Positions 35,875 through 44,996 of a stretch of 64,000 bases of DNA are shown one piece after another. Position 1 is the stretch's first letter. The number at the start of each line of letters is the position of its first letter. Location of the stretch: the NCBI GenBank assembly GCA_021792615.1, contig JAJYUJ010000004.1, positions 24,232-88,231 of the forward strand. Direction: 5' to 3'. The stretch comes from a bacterium (lineage in GTDB: Bacteria; JAMCPX01). The position numbers and the translations under genes are program-made. The notes below the pieces were generated by a model. It searched no databases. It saw nothing but the letters and a program-made list of their open reading frames with translations, and was not told the origin of the DNA.

Positions 35875-36930
35875 ATGGCTTTTTTTGGTGGCGGTAAACA
35901 ACTCATAGGACTCGATATTGGTACCAGCAGTGTAAAACTGATAGAATTGAAAGCTGTCGGTAAAAAAGACTATCAGTTGATGAATCTCGGTGTAGCAAAC
36001 CTCCCTCCGGACACGATAGTCGATGGAGATATCATCAATACCGCGGCTGTGACGGACGCAATCAAGAGTATTCTCGCAAACCTGAAGATCAAAACGAAGA
36101 ATACCGCAACCGCAGTTTCGGGGCACTCGGTAATCATGAAAAAGATAAGTATGCCGATAACGACGGACGAGGCTCTCGCCGAGTCCATACAATGGGAAGC
36201 GGAGCAGTACATACCGTTTAATATCAACGACGTAAACCTTGACTTTCAGGTGCTTGAACGATCGACTGCCGAGGGTCAGATGAGCGTTTTTCTTGTTGCT
36301 GCGAAAAAAGAGCTTATCAATAATTATATAACGGCCATAGGTGAAGCTGGCCTGAACACAACGATTATCGATATAGGCGTTTTTGCACTCCAGAATATGT
36401 TCGAGGTCAATTACCCCGAATATGTTAACGATACCGTGGTAATCGTTAACGTCGGAGCAAGCATTACGAATTTTAATGTGGTCAGCAAGGGTATTTCTAT
36501 TTTTGCACGGGACCTTACGCAATCCGGAGGGAATCAAATAACGGAAGAAATCCAAAAGGGCCTGAATATATCCCGGGAAGAAGCCGAGAAAAGAAAAGTG
36601 GGGTCGAGCGGAACGCCCGTTACGCCGGACGTCATGGAAATTATCAAGTCCGCGTCTGACGGCATTTCCGCAGACATACAGAGATCCATAGATTTCTATT
36701 TATCCACCGGTGGGGAGAAAATAACGAAAATCATGATGAGCGGCGGTACATCGAAAACACCGGAATTCCTGAACCTGATTGCCCAAAAAACAAGTTTACC
36801 TGTAGAGCCCTTAAATCCGTTTAAAAGCGTGGCGGTCAACACAAAGGTTTTCGATGTCAACTATATAAATGAAATCTCACCGATTGTTTCCGTTGCTGTT
36901 GGTCTGGCAATAAGGAAGGCGGGTAACTAA
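35875..36930 (+). CDS. pilM: Type IV pilus assembly protein PilM
   Basis: This 351-aa actin-like ATPase sits in the cytoplasm and binds the N-terminus of PilN in the inner-membrane pilus platform. It shows the FtsA/actin phosphate-1 motif GLDIGTSSVKLIELK (about 13-27), ISMPITTDEALAESIQWEAEQYIPF (the PilM-specific segment), VVIVNVGASITNFNVV (phosphate-2) and KIMMSGGTSKTPEF (adenosine). A strong AAAGGAGG precedes the ATG. First gene of pilMNOPQ. Confidence 0.96.
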   Translation: MAFFGGGKQLIGLDIGTSSVKLIELKAVGKKDYQLMNLGVANLPPDTIVDGDIINTAAVTDAIKSILANLKIKTKNTATAVSGHSVIMKKISMPITTDEALAESIQWEAEQYIPFNINDVNLDFQVLERSTAEGQMSVFLVAAKKELINNYITAIGEAGLNTTIIDIGVFALQNMFEVNYPEYVNDTVVIVNVGASITNFNVVSKGISIFARDLTQSGGNQITEEIQKGLNISREEAEKRKVGSSGTPVTPDVMEIIKSASDGISADIQRSIDFYLSTGGEKITKIMMSGGTSKTPEFLNLIAQKTSLPVEPLNPFKSVAVNTKVFDVNYINEISPIVSVAVGLAIRKAGN

Positions 36931-36931
36931 T

Positions 36932-37552
36932 ATGATAAAAATAAATTTATTAAAACAGCAGTCGAAAAAAGCCGTATCGCAAAAAGAGATCGACATCTAC
37001 AAGCAGTTACTTGTGGGCGGGATATTCGTTGCCATTTTTCTTGCGGCGATAATTTTTATGGAATTAAACATACGCAATAAAATGTCTTCGGCGAAGGAAA
37101 ATATTGCACAGTTGAATCAAAAACTGGTGCAGTTAAATAAAACGGTTAACGAGATAAACAATTTCAAGAAAATGAAGGATCAAATAAAGGCAAAACTCGA
37201 TATCATTACCACTCTTGAAAAAAACAGAACTGCCGAGATCCATTTGATGGACGAACTGTCAAAATCGATCCCTTATGACCCGAGCAGTGTACTATCAAAA
37301 AAATTGTGGCTGGTGACCCTCAAGCAGCACGGCGATTTGATCGGTATGGACGGCGTTGCCCTTGACAACAGCACCATAGCGCAATTTATGGATAATCTTT
37401 CAAAAGATCCCTATTTTAGTGATATTAATCTTTCTAAAACGGAACAGGTAAAGTCGAACGACCTTCTCCTGTATAAATTTTCCCTCACTTGTAAATTTAA
37501 TCCGATGCCGGGTAACAGTATTACGGGAACAACCCAAAAAACTTTGCAATAA
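36932..37552 (+). CDS. pilN: Type IV pilus assembly protein PilN
   Basis: This 206-aa bitopic inner-membrane protein starts with MIKINLLKQQSKK, the PilM-binding INLL motif, followed by a single membrane helix (about residues 30-48) and a periplasmic coiled coil (SSAKENIAQLNQKLVQLNKTVNEINNF) plus a ferredoxin-like domain. It begins 1 base after the pilM stop and partners with PilO. Confidence 0.93.
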   Translation: MIKINLLKQQSKKAVSQKEIDIYKQLLVGGIFVAIFLAAIIFMELNIRNKMSSAKENIAQLNQKLVQLNKTVNEINNFKKMKDQIKAKLDIITTLEKNRTAEIHLMDELSKSIPYDPSSVLSKKLWLVTLKQHGDLIGMDGVALDNSTIAQFMDNLSKDPYFSDINLSKTEQVKSNDLLLYKFSLTCKFNPMPGNSITGTTQKTLQ

Positions 37553-37567
37553 CAGAAGGAGAGGATT

Positions 37568-38179
37568 ATGGATATAAACATAAATACATTGGCAAAGCTG
37601 AACCTCCAACAAAAGCTTTTAGTGCTTGGCATTATTTTTATACTGATTTTGCTGTTGGATTTATACGTATGGCCCGGCTACCTGGCCGAGAGGAACACCT
37701 ATACCGGTTTGCAGGGGCAGGAACGGTCTGTTCAGGCAAAAGTCCTTGAAACCCAGGCAATTGCGGATCATAAAGAAGAGTTTCAGAATGAGCTCAATAA
37801 ACTCTCGGAACAATTGAACGAAGCTTTGACGAAACTTCCCAACAATCCGGAGGTTGATAAGTATCTGGTTACGCTCAATACCCTGTCAAAAACAACCGAA
37901 CTGAATGTTATTCAGATAGAACCCAAGGCAGAAGTGGTAAAGGGATTTTATGCTGAAATACCGGTTCAGATACATTTAACAGGGACCTATGATGACATAG
38001 CGATGTTTCTTTATAAACTTGCAGAACTGCAGAGGATCATAAATGTTTCTGATTTGGATCTCAAGGTTAAGCAGCAGACCTCCACGGGTAAGACCATGCT
38101 TGATGCGGCTTTTTTAACGAAGATATTCCGGTTTGTAGAATCTGCACCTGCTGCAGCTGCAGCAGGTAAAAAAAGATGA
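37568..38179 (+). CDS. pilO: Type IV pilus assembly protein PilO
   Basis: This 203-aa inner-membrane protein has one membrane helix (about residues 15-34, LVLGIIFILILLLDLYVWPGYL), a periplasmic coiled coil (KEEFQNELNKLSEQLNEAL) and a C-terminal domain with the PilO pattern FYAEIPVQIHLTGTYDDIAMFLYKLAELQRIINV. It forms a heterodimer with PilN that links the platform to the PilP-PilQ secretin. Preceded by GGAGAGG. Confidence 0.93.
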   Translation: MDININTLAKLNLQQKLLVLGIIFILILLLDLYVWPGYLAERNTYTGLQGQERSVQAKVLETQAIADHKEEFQNELNKLSEQLNEALTKLPNNPEVDKYLVTLNTLSKTTELNVIQIEPKAEVVKGFYAEIPVQIHLTGTYDDIAMFLYKLAELQRIINVSDLDLKVKQQTSTGKTMLDAAFLTKIFRFVESAPAAAAAGKKR

Positions 38180-38192
38180 AAAGGAAACAAGT

Positions 38193-38729
38193 ATGAAAAG
38201 GATAGAATCTTTACTGTTGACAAGTATGTTGATAGTGGTAGCTGGTGTGAGCGGATGTAAGAAAGCACCGGTGCCAAAGGTTGTTCCCAAAAACAACATG
38301 ACTGTGGTGAATCCTGTGAAACAGATGGCACCTCCGCCTGTTCAAGCTGCTCAGACCCCGAGTAGTACGACGGCCGGGACTTCTTCCTATTATTATAATC
38401 CGGCAGGTAAACCCGATCCGTTTGAGCCGTTTGATATAAGCAAAGTAAAACCCACGACAGCCCTCACTCCGTTGCAGCAGTTTTCGCTGGATCAGCTTAC
38501 CGTGAGGGGAATAATATGGGGACTTTCGAATGCAAAGGCCATAATAGAAGATCCTACCGGTAAAACGTATATCGTCGGTATTGGCACAAAAATTGGTAAG
38601 AATAACGGAGTAATAATCCGCATATTGAACGAGAAAATCGTTGTTTTGGAACAGTACACCGATGTTTTTACCGGTAAGGTCAAGACAAACGAAGTTACTA
38701 TGAAATTAAAGAAAACGGAAAAAATTTAA
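38193..38729 (+). CDS. pilP: Type IV pilus assembly lipoprotein PilP
   Basis: This 178-aa lipoprotein (signal ending VSGC, Cys22) has a Pro/Gln-rich linker (residues about 40-70) and a C-terminal PilP domain with PDPFEPFDISK, LDQLTVRGIIWGLSNAKAIIEDPTGKTYIVGIGTKIGKNNGVI. It links PilNO to the PilQ N-terminal domain in the periplasm. Fourth gene of the pil operon. Confidence 0.94.
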   Translation: MKRIESLLLTSMLIVVAGVSGCKKAPVPKVVPKNNMTVVNPVKQMAPPPVQAAQTPSSTTAGTSSYYYNPAGKPDPFEPFDISKVKPTTALTPLQQFSLDQLTVRGIIWGLSNAKAIIEDPTGKTYIVGIGTKIGKNNGVIIRILNEKIVVLEQYTDVFTGKVKTNEVTMKLKKTEKI

Positions 38730-38740
38730 GGGGGAACAAA

Positions 38741-41254
38741 ATGAGAATAAAAAATAAAACACAAATCATATTATCAAGCTTGTTGATAATATTTTTTATA
38801 GGAGCGTGTGCAGGCTCACAACCTGTTCCTGGCGGAGGTGCTAATATCATCGGTAATATCGACATATCAGATCAGGATACAGCTACCATATTGACGATAG
38901 AAGGAAGTGCCCCCCCTATTTATACGGTATATAAGATGACAAATCCTTTAAGGGTTGTGGTAGATCTTACCAATGCGGATGTATCTGCCTTATCAAAGAG
39001 TATGGTCATTAATAACGGCGTTATAAACACCATCAGTGTAAAAACGTTAAAAGAAGCCGGAAGTTCTATGGGCAGGATAGACATAGGATTGGACAAACTT
39101 GTTGATTATAATGCCTCGGTTCAGGGGAATAACGTCGTTGTTAACATTTCCAAAACAGCATCGTCCGCTCAAGCGCAGAGTTCTTTGGGTGAAATTCCAC
39201 CGGTAGGGACCGGAGCAGAATTGGCACCCGGGATACCTCCCGTTTCTGGTGTTCAACCTCTGCAACCGAATATGCCCCCTGCACTCTCAGAACAACAGCC
39301 TTCTCCGGAAATGGCCCCCGTTGCAGGTTTGACTGCTACGCCTTCCGGTGAAGAACAGCCTGTTATAACAGAATCGGCACTACAGCCGACCCAGACTGCA
39401 GTTTCGGGCGAAGAGCAACCATTGCCTCCTTTGCCGGGGCAAAGTACTCCGACGCCTGCAGTTCCTGTTGTTGAAGAACAACAACCGGTGCAACCTGCAG
39501 GTACGCAGCAGCCTGTTGCATCGAAGATAATAGATATAAAATATAGCACCGTTGACAATAAGACCGTGGTTGATTTTATCGGGAATGGAGATATAGGAAA
39601 TTATAATGCCTTCAGGCTCAATAATCCTCCAAGGCTTGTTATCGATGTTTTGAATGTCGGTAATCTTTTTCCAACGAACGAAATGCCTGTTGGAACAAAC
39701 GATGTTGAACGGGTAAGGATCGGGCAATACCCTGACAAAGTGCGATTTGTCCTGGATACAACAAAGTCCCAATTCCCTCCTTATACCGTGAATAAAAAAG
39801 GTAACAAGTTAATTGCAACCATCGGATCCGGTGTACAGGAACAGGGCGTTGTCGTTCTTCCTAAACCCGAGGGAGAAATTCCCGGCGCTCCATCCTCTCA
39901 GCAGATAAGTACTCCGCCTACTTCCCCTGTCGTCTTTTCTCCGAACAGCCTTGGCATGAAACGCATCTACACAGGACGGCGTATCTCGCTGGATTTCAAA
40001 GATGCGGATATCCAGGACATATTGAGGCTTATTGCGGAGGTAAGCAATAAGAACATCATAGCGGGTGATGATGTTCACGGTAAGATTACCATGAAGATGA
40101 CCAATGTTCCCTGGGACCAGGCATTGGATATAATACTCCAGACGAATAATCTCGGCATGGTACAGGTCGGCAACATCATAAGGATTGCTCCGCTTGCAAC
40201 ACTGAGAAAAGAACAAGAATCCCAGCTTGAGGCAAAACAGAAACAGGAGAAGCTCGAGGAACTCGTAACAAGGATTATTCCGGTTAACTACGCAAAGGCA
40301 TCCGATCTTGCCGCCCAGCTCAAATCACTCTTGACCTCAAGAGGAACCGTCAGCGTGGATGCAAGGACAAATTCGATCATCATAAAGGACGTGCCAAAAG
40401 TTATAACAGAATCGGAAAAGCTTGTGAAGGCCCTTGATTTGCAAACACCGGAGGTTCTGATAGAAGCCAGGATCGTCGAGGCGGATACCAACTTTACCCG
40501 TCAGCTTGGCGTACAATGGGGGAATGCTTATCATGCAAGCCCTGCTTACGGCAATGCAACAGGCCTGTCGTTCCCGAATACTATAGGCATCGGCGGAGGC
40601 ACCATACAGCAGAACTCAACATCCCAGCCATTACCGTTAGCAGGCGGTGTTGGTGCAAGCGGCAATAATTACATGGTCAACCTGCCCGCTGCAGTTGGTT
40701 CTGGTTCGGGCGGTGCTATTGGATTCACCTTTGGAAATCTGACAAACAGCTTCCTCCTGGATCTTCAGTTGAGTGCAATGGAACAAACGGGTGAAGGTAA
40801 GATCATCTCCAGCCCTAAGGTTACAACCCTCGACAATACGCAGGCTAAGATACAGCAGGGTTTATCGATACCGTACCAGACTGTTTCACAGATGGGAACA
40901 CAGACACAATTTATAGATGCGGTCCTGAGTCTTGAAGTTACTCCGCATATAACAGCAAACGGCAGTATCATCATGAAAATCAAAGCGGATAAGAACGCAC
41001 CTGATACCTCCATACTCAGTGCGAGCGGTGTGCCGAGTATTTCCAAAAAAGAGGCAGACACAGAGGTGCTTGTCAAGAACGGTGAAACAACAGTTATCGG
41101 TGGAATATACCAGTTTAACAAATCAACGACTATATCCGGTGTACCCTGGTTCTATAAGATACCTTTGATCGGCTGGCTGTTTAAGAATACGACAAAAACA
41201 AACCAGACAACCGAGCTTCTTATATTCATTACGCCGAGGATAGTTAATCAATAG
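38741..41254 (+). CDS. pilQ: Type IV pilus secretin PilQ, with lipobox
   Basis: This 837-aa outer-membrane secretin is the pilus exit channel. Two AMIN domains (about residues 40-135 and 255-350) are separated by a Pro/Gln/Glu-rich linker (about 145-245) of low complexity. Next come an N0/STN domain (ISLDFKDADIQDILRLIAEVSNKNIIAGDDVHGKITMKM), an N1 domain (IIPVNYAKASDLAAQLKSLL..RTNSIIIKD) and the secretin domain (about 555-835) ending PWFYKIPLIGWLFKNTTKTNQTTELLIFITPRIV. The signal ends FFIGAC (Cys23), a lipoprotein form, so this secretin may be acylated and self-targeting. Confidence 0.96.
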   Translation: MRIKNKTQIILSSLLIIFFIGACAGSQPVPGGGANIIGNIDISDQDTATILTIEGSAPPIYTVYKMTNPLRVVVDLTNADVSALSKSMVINNGVINTISVKTLKEAGSSMGRIDIGLDKLVDYNASVQGNNVVVNISKTASSAQAQSSLGEIPPVGTGAELAPGIPPVSGVQPLQPNMPPALSEQQPSPEMAPVAGLTATPSGEEQPVITESALQPTQTAVSGEEQPLPPLPGQSTPTPAVPVVEEQQPVQPAGTQQPVASKIIDIKYSTVDNKTVVDFIGNGDIGNYNAFRLNNPPRLVIDVLNVGNLFPTNEMPVGTNDVERVRIGQYPDKVRFVLDTTKSQFPPYTVNKKGNKLIATIGSGVQEQGVVVLPKPEGEIPGAPSSQQISTPPTSPVVFSPNSLGMKRIYTGRRISLDFKDADIQDILRLIAEVSNKNIIAGDDVHGKITMKMTNVPWDQALDIILQTNNLGMVQVGNIIRIAPLATLRKEQESQLEAKQKQEKLEELVTRIIPVNYAKASDLAAQLKSLLTSRGTVSVDARTNSIIIKDVPKVITESEKLVKALDLQTPEVLIEARIVEADTNFTRQLGVQWGNAYHASPAYGNATGLSFPNTIGIGGGTIQQNSTSQPLPLAGGVGASGNNYMVNLPAAVGSGSGGAIGFTFGNLTNSFLLDLQLSAMEQTGEGKIISSPKVTTLDNTQAKIQQGLSIPYQTVSQMGTQTQFIDAVLSLEVTPHITANGSIIMKIKADKNAPDTSILSASGVPSISKKEADTEVLVKNGETTVIGGIYQFNKSTTISGVPWFYKIPLIGWLFKNTTKTNQTTELLIFITPRIVNQ

Positions 41255-41303
41255 TGGTCGGGAAGAGATTGCCAGAAACTTATGAACTGATGACCGGATA
41301 CTA

Positions 41304-42491
41304 ATGATAAGATACTTTACTGGCGGGGAATCTCACGGCAAAGGCTTGATAGCCATAATAGAGGGATTGCCCGCCGATCTTTTTATAGATCCAAGCATAA
41401 TAAATTCCTGCTTGTCGAAACGGCAGACCGGGTATGGCAGAGGGAACAGGATGTCTATAGAAAAGGACCATGTGGATATCCTGTCAGGTGTCAGGGGAGG
41501 CTACACCATAGGCTCGCCGGTAACCCTTTATGTCGAGAATAAGGATTGGCAGAATTGGGAAGATGTAATGGATCCTATCCATAAGAATACCTCACGGAGG
41601 GTTGTAACCATGCCAAGGCCCGGGCATGCGGATTTATCTGGTGGTATAAAATACGATCATCATGACCTGAGAAACGTGCTTGAACGATCGAGTGCGAGAG
41701 AAACAGCCGTGAGGACCGCAGTAGGTGCAGTCGCAAAGCTGCTGCTTTCCAATATCTCCATAGAGCTTTATAGTTATGTAGTCTCACTGGGTGCGGTAAG
41801 GATAAAGCCGGATGTCCTGCCAATGATAACATTGGGGCATAACTACCTCAGGAAATTAAGCAGGATAGCAGCGTCGGATGAATATCAGATGAATATGCCC
41901 GATACAGCGGCATCGAAAAAGGCAATGAAAATAATAGAAGATACGAAAAAACGCGGCAATACCCTTGGCGGGGTGTTCGAGGTCCGTGCAGTCAATGTGC
42001 CCGTGGGGCTGGGTTCGTACAGCCAGTGGGACAGGAAACTCGACGGAAGACTTGCAGGGGCTCTCATGAGCATACAGGCGATCAAAGGTGTTGAGATCGG
42101 AGACGGTGTAGCCAATGCAGGCAGGTACGGTTCCGAGGTTCATGATGAGATATTCTATTCGGCAAAGAAGGGCTTTTATAGAAAAACAAACAGGGCGGGT
42201 GGTATCGAAGGCGGAGTTACAAACGGGGAAGAGATTATACTCCGGGCTTATATGAAACCGATATCAACGCTTTACAGCCCACTGCACAGTGTCGATGTTG
42301 TACGGAAGTCGCAGGTCAGGGCAGCGGTTGAAAGGTCCGATGTCTGCGCTGTGGCCGCTGCATCGGTTGTCGGTGAGGCGGTTACTGCAATAGAACTCGC
42401 AAACGCTGTCATGGAAAAGTTTGGCGGAGATACGGTTGATGACTTAAAAAGTAATTATAATTTTTATATCTCCCGAATCAAAAAATATTAA
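41304..42491 (+). CDS. aroC: Chorismate synthase
   Basis: This 395-aa enzyme makes chorismate from EPSP with reduced FMN. Signature segments are FTGGESHGKGLIAIIEGLPA near the N-terminus, SKRQTGYGRGNRMSIEKDHVDILSGVRGG, MPRPGHADLSGGIKYDHHDLRNVLERSSARETA and VNVPVGLGSYSQWDRKLDG, then NRAGGIEGGVTNGE. It follows pilQ by 49 bases and leads into aroK and aroB, an arrangement shared with other deltaproteobacterial pil loci. Confidence 0.96.
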   Translation: MIRYFTGGESHGKGLIAIIEGLPADLFIDPSIINSCLSKRQTGYGRGNRMSIEKDHVDILSGVRGGYTIGSPVTLYVENKDWQNWEDVMDPIHKNTSRRVVTMPRPGHADLSGGIKYDHHDLRNVLERSSARETAVRTAVGAVAKLLLSNISIELYSYVVSLGAVRIKPDVLPMITLGHNYLRKLSRIAASDEYQMNMPDTAASKKAMKIIEDTKKRGNTLGGVFEVRAVNVPVGLGSYSQWDRKLDGRLAGALMSIQAIKGVEIGDGVANAGRYGSEVHDEIFYSAKKGFYRKTNRAGGIEGGVTNGEEIILRAYMKPISTLYSPLHSVDVVRKSQVRAAVERSDVCAVAAASVVGEAVTAIELANAVMEKFGGDTVDDLKSNYNFYISRIKKY

Positions 42492-42498
42492 TGTATGT

Positions 42499-43002
42499 AT
42501 GGAGCATGTTATTCTGGTAGGTATGATGGGGGCAGGGAAAACAACGGTGGGAAGGATTATTTCTTATACCACGGGAAGAAGTTTTATAGATATCGATCAA
42601 CATATAGAAAAACAAACAGGCATGAGCATATTTGAGATCATAACGAAGCAGGGCGAGGACTATTTCAGGAGGATCGAAAAAGACGTGGTTTTGTCTCTTT
42701 CTCCCAAACTTCCGTCGGTTGTTTCTACGGGCGGCGGTGCCGTTATGGATAATGAGATTTTCTCTTTTCTCAAAAGTATTGGCAAAGTAGTCTATTTGAA
42801 GGTGTCCCCTGAGGTCCTTTTTAAAAGGACTGCCAACACAGAAACAAGACCCCTTTTGAAAGAGGGAAACAGACTGCATAGTTTACGGGATCTGCTCAGT
42901 AAGAGAGAACCGCGATATCTTGAATCGGATGTTGTCATAGAATCGGACGATAGTTCACCGAACGAGGTTGCGGATAAAATAATCAAGAGACTGCAATTAT
43001 GA
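42499..43002 (+). CDS. aroK: Shikimate kinase
   Basis: This 167-aa kinase phosphorylates shikimate. Walker A is GMMGAGKTTVGRI (about 7-18), the shikimate-binding region is FIDIDQHIEKQTGMSIFEI with GEDYFRRIE, the Gly-rich SVVSTGGGAVMDNE follows, and the lid has TETRPLL with the conserved Arg. It starts 7 bases after aroC and overlaps aroB by 4 bases. Confidence 0.95.
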   Translation: MEHVILVGMMGAGKTTVGRIISYTTGRSFIDIDQHIEKQTGMSIFEIITKQGEDYFRRIEKDVVLSLSPKLPSVVSTGGGAVMDNEIFSFLKSIGKVVYLKVSPEVLFKRTANTETRPLLKEGNRLHSLRDLLSKREPRYLESDVVIESDDSSPNEVADKIIKRLQL

Positions 43003-44090
43003 ATAGACTTGTCAGGCTAAAACTACGATCAGCGGAGTACCGGTATGATATACGTATTAACGATGAGCGCCTGTTGCATTCTCTGATGATCGAGCTGGCC
43101 TCTCTTCGTTATAGCAATCTCTTTATCGTAACCAATACCGTAGTCTGGAAGCTGTACGGTCCTCGCATAACGGCATCTTTCAAAAAAGCGGGGATTGCCT
43201 ATCACGTGGTTCTCCTGCCCGACGGCGAGGCGTATAAAAATCTAAAAACAGTACAAAAGATCTATGATGCACTGCTGCCTTACCATGTGGACAGGCGTTC
43301 GATTCTCATCGGCATAGACGGGGGTGTTGTAGGATATATGACAGGGTTTGATGCGTCGACATACATGCGGGGAATTCGGTACATCCAGGTGCTCACGACA
43401 CTGCTGGTACAGATAGATGCTGCTATCGGCGGGAAAACGGGGGTTGATTATGCTCTTGTAAAAAATATTGTCGGTACATTTTATCAGCCGCTGATCGTTT
43501 ACTCGAACATACATTTTTTAGAAACACTCTCTCATCGCATCTACAGGGCAGGCATAGCTGAGGTTATCAAGTACGGAATAATACAAGAGAAGAGCCTGTT
43601 TTCGCATGTTCAAAAACACAGGGCCGGTATTTTAGCTCAAACCCCGCAGACCATGCCGAAGATCGTGTATGGTTCAAGCCGCATAAAGACAGAATTCGTC
43701 GAAAAGGATGAAAAGGAAACTTCAGGCATAAGAATGTTGTTGAACTTCGGTCATACCTTCGGCCATACCATAGAGAGATCAACGCAGTATAGAACACTCC
43801 ATGGTGAGGCAGTTGGAATTGGCATGATAATAGCTGCCAGAATATCCTGCGTGCTCGATCTGTATAAAAAGGATGTGCCTCAAAAGATAGAGCAGGTAAT
43901 CCGGGATAGGGCACTTCCGGTATCAGTCAATAATCTTGATATTCAGCACTTGAGTAAATCCATAAACTATGATAAAAAAGGTAAAGCGGGCAAGATAGCT
44001 TTGATACTTTTAAAAGATATCCGAATGCCGGTGGTATATAAAATGGACAAGAAGATGTTTAAAAAAATATTAATGGAGGTAAAGATATGA
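42999..44090 (+). CDS. aroB: 3-dehydroquinate synthase, divergent active-site sequence
   Basis: This 363-aa NAD-dependent cyclase makes 3-dehydroquinate from DAHP. Zinc ligands look intact: Glu in AGIAEVIKYG, His in LLNFGHTFGHTIE and His in LHGEAVGIGM. LPDGEAYKNL and YMRGIRYIQ are also normal. However, the usually invariant LGGGVVGDMAGF block reads IDGGVVGYMTGF (Asp to Tyr113, extra Asp107), PTTLLA reads LTTLLV (Leu132), and GKTGVNH reads GKTGVDY (Asp150). The context (aroC-aroK-aroB) argues for DHQ synthase; another sugar-phosphate cyclase is possible. It overlaps aroK by 4 bases and the next lipoprotein gene by 4. Confidence 0.88.
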   Translation: MNRLVRLKLRSAEYRYDIRINDERLLHSLMIELASLRYSNLFIVTNTVVWKLYGPRITASFKKAGIAYHVVLLPDGEAYKNLKTVQKIYDALLPYHVDRRSILIGIDGGVVGYMTGFDASTYMRGIRYIQVLTTLLVQIDAAIGGKTGVDYALVKNIVGTFYQPLIVYSNIHFLETLSHRIYRAGIAEVIKYGIIQEKSLFSHVQKHRAGILAQTPQTMPKIVYGSSRIKTEFVEKDEKETSGIRMLLNFGHTFGHTIERSTQYRTLHGEAVGIGMIIAARISCVLDLYKKDVPQKIEQVIRDRALPVSVNNLDIQHLSKSINYDKKGKAGKIALILLKDIRMPVVYKMDKKMFKKILMEVKI

Positions 44091-44611
44091 AGATAAAATC
44101 CCTGCTTACAATGGTAGTTTCTGGGTTAGTTGTTCTTGTTGGATGCGGCCAGAATGTTGCACCATCAACTGCCAAGATAACCGCAAATCCGGCCAGTATA
44201 ACGCTGAAGGATACCGTGGATCCCTATGTAGACGAGTTTATTTATACGGTTGTTACAGTCCCGGGTGCAGGTTCCACAGCATCAGCTATTCCTATGAATG
44301 GTGTAAAAGTAACATATAACGCAGGATTTGCTCTTGGTCAACAAGCAAACAATACAGGTCTCTTTGCTTTTTTAAATCCAAATGGTTCTACATGCCTATC
44401 TCCCTGTACGTTAACCACGGATAGCCGAGGGGTAAGTATCATGCATGTAAGGTTTTGTACAACGATTGCGTGTCAGCAAGCAGCCTCAATCGCCCTTCCT
44501 TTCACATCAACAGCGGGTCTGCCTCCCACAGCTTCCATTTCATATACGGCGAATATAAATATTGCTTCCGGCAGTGCAGCGCCTGCAGTCGTGACGGTAT
44601 CGGTCAATTGA
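44087..44611 (+). CDS. Small lipoprotein, Ig-like, unknown function
   Basis: This 174-aa protein has a clear lipoprotein signal (MKIKSLLTMVVSGLVVLVGC, Cys20). The mature part looks like a single all-beta Ig-like (Big-type) domain: ITANPASITLKDTVDPYVDEFIYTVVTV, MNGVKVTYN, GLFAFLNPNGSTCLSPCTLTTDSRGVSIMHVRF, with four Cys that could form two disulfides. ATG overlaps the aroB stop (ATGA), so it is coupled to the aromatic-pathway operon although it has no obvious link to it. I do not recognise a specific family. Confidence 0.75.
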   Translation: MKIKSLLTMVVSGLVVLVGCGQNVAPSTAKITANPASITLKDTVDPYVDEFIYTVVTVPGAGSTASAIPMNGVKVTYNAGFALGQQANNTGLFAFLNPNGSTCLSPCTLTTDSRGVSIMHVRFCTTIACQQAASIALPFTSTAGLPPTASISYTANINIASGSAAPAVVTVSVN

Positions 44612-44639
44612 CCGTGCATTGATTTGATAAACTTCCGGC

Positions 44640-44996
44640 ATGAACAAAAGAAAGGCTGGGGCCAGGGGAGAGGATAGTGCGGTAGCGTATCTGGAAAAAC
44701 AGAAGTATAAGATACTGGAGAGGAACTACCGCTCCCATTTTGGAGAGATAGACATTATAGCTATGGATAAGAGTCATACCGTTTTTATAGAGGTAAAAAG
44801 CAGGGCGACGTCTTTATTCGGGAGTCCTCATGAATCTATCGTAAAGAAGAAAAAAAGGCGTATCACCTTAACAGCGATTGAGTATATACAGAAGAAACAT
44901 CTTGAGGATAAACCGTTGCGGTTCGATGTGGTCGCCATAAACCCTGATAGCTCCATAGAGTTGATAAAAAACGCATTTGATGCAGAATACCGCTAA
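44640..44996 (+). CDS. yraN: YraN family protein (UPF0102)
   Basis: This 118-aa protein has the nuclease-like core of the UPF0102 family: KRKAGARGEDSAVAYLEKQKYKILERNYRSHFGEIDIIAMDKSHTVFIEVKSRATSLFGSP, with the GEID..(I/V)EVKxR restriction-endonuclease-like motif. Its biological role is unclear. It overlaps rsmI by 17 bases, a common pairing in bacteria. Confidence 0.92.
   Translation: MNKRKAGARGEDSAVAYLEKQKYKILERNYRSHFGEIDIIAMDKSHTVFIEVKSRATSLFGSPHESIVKKKKRRITLTAIEYIQKKHLEDKPLRFDVVAINPDSSIELIKNAFDAEYR

Noticed and set aside
35821..36555. Long minus-strand ORF of 244 aa opposite pilM
   Set aside because: No motif, aromatic/Arg-rich composition of a shadow, and pilM is unambiguous in this region.
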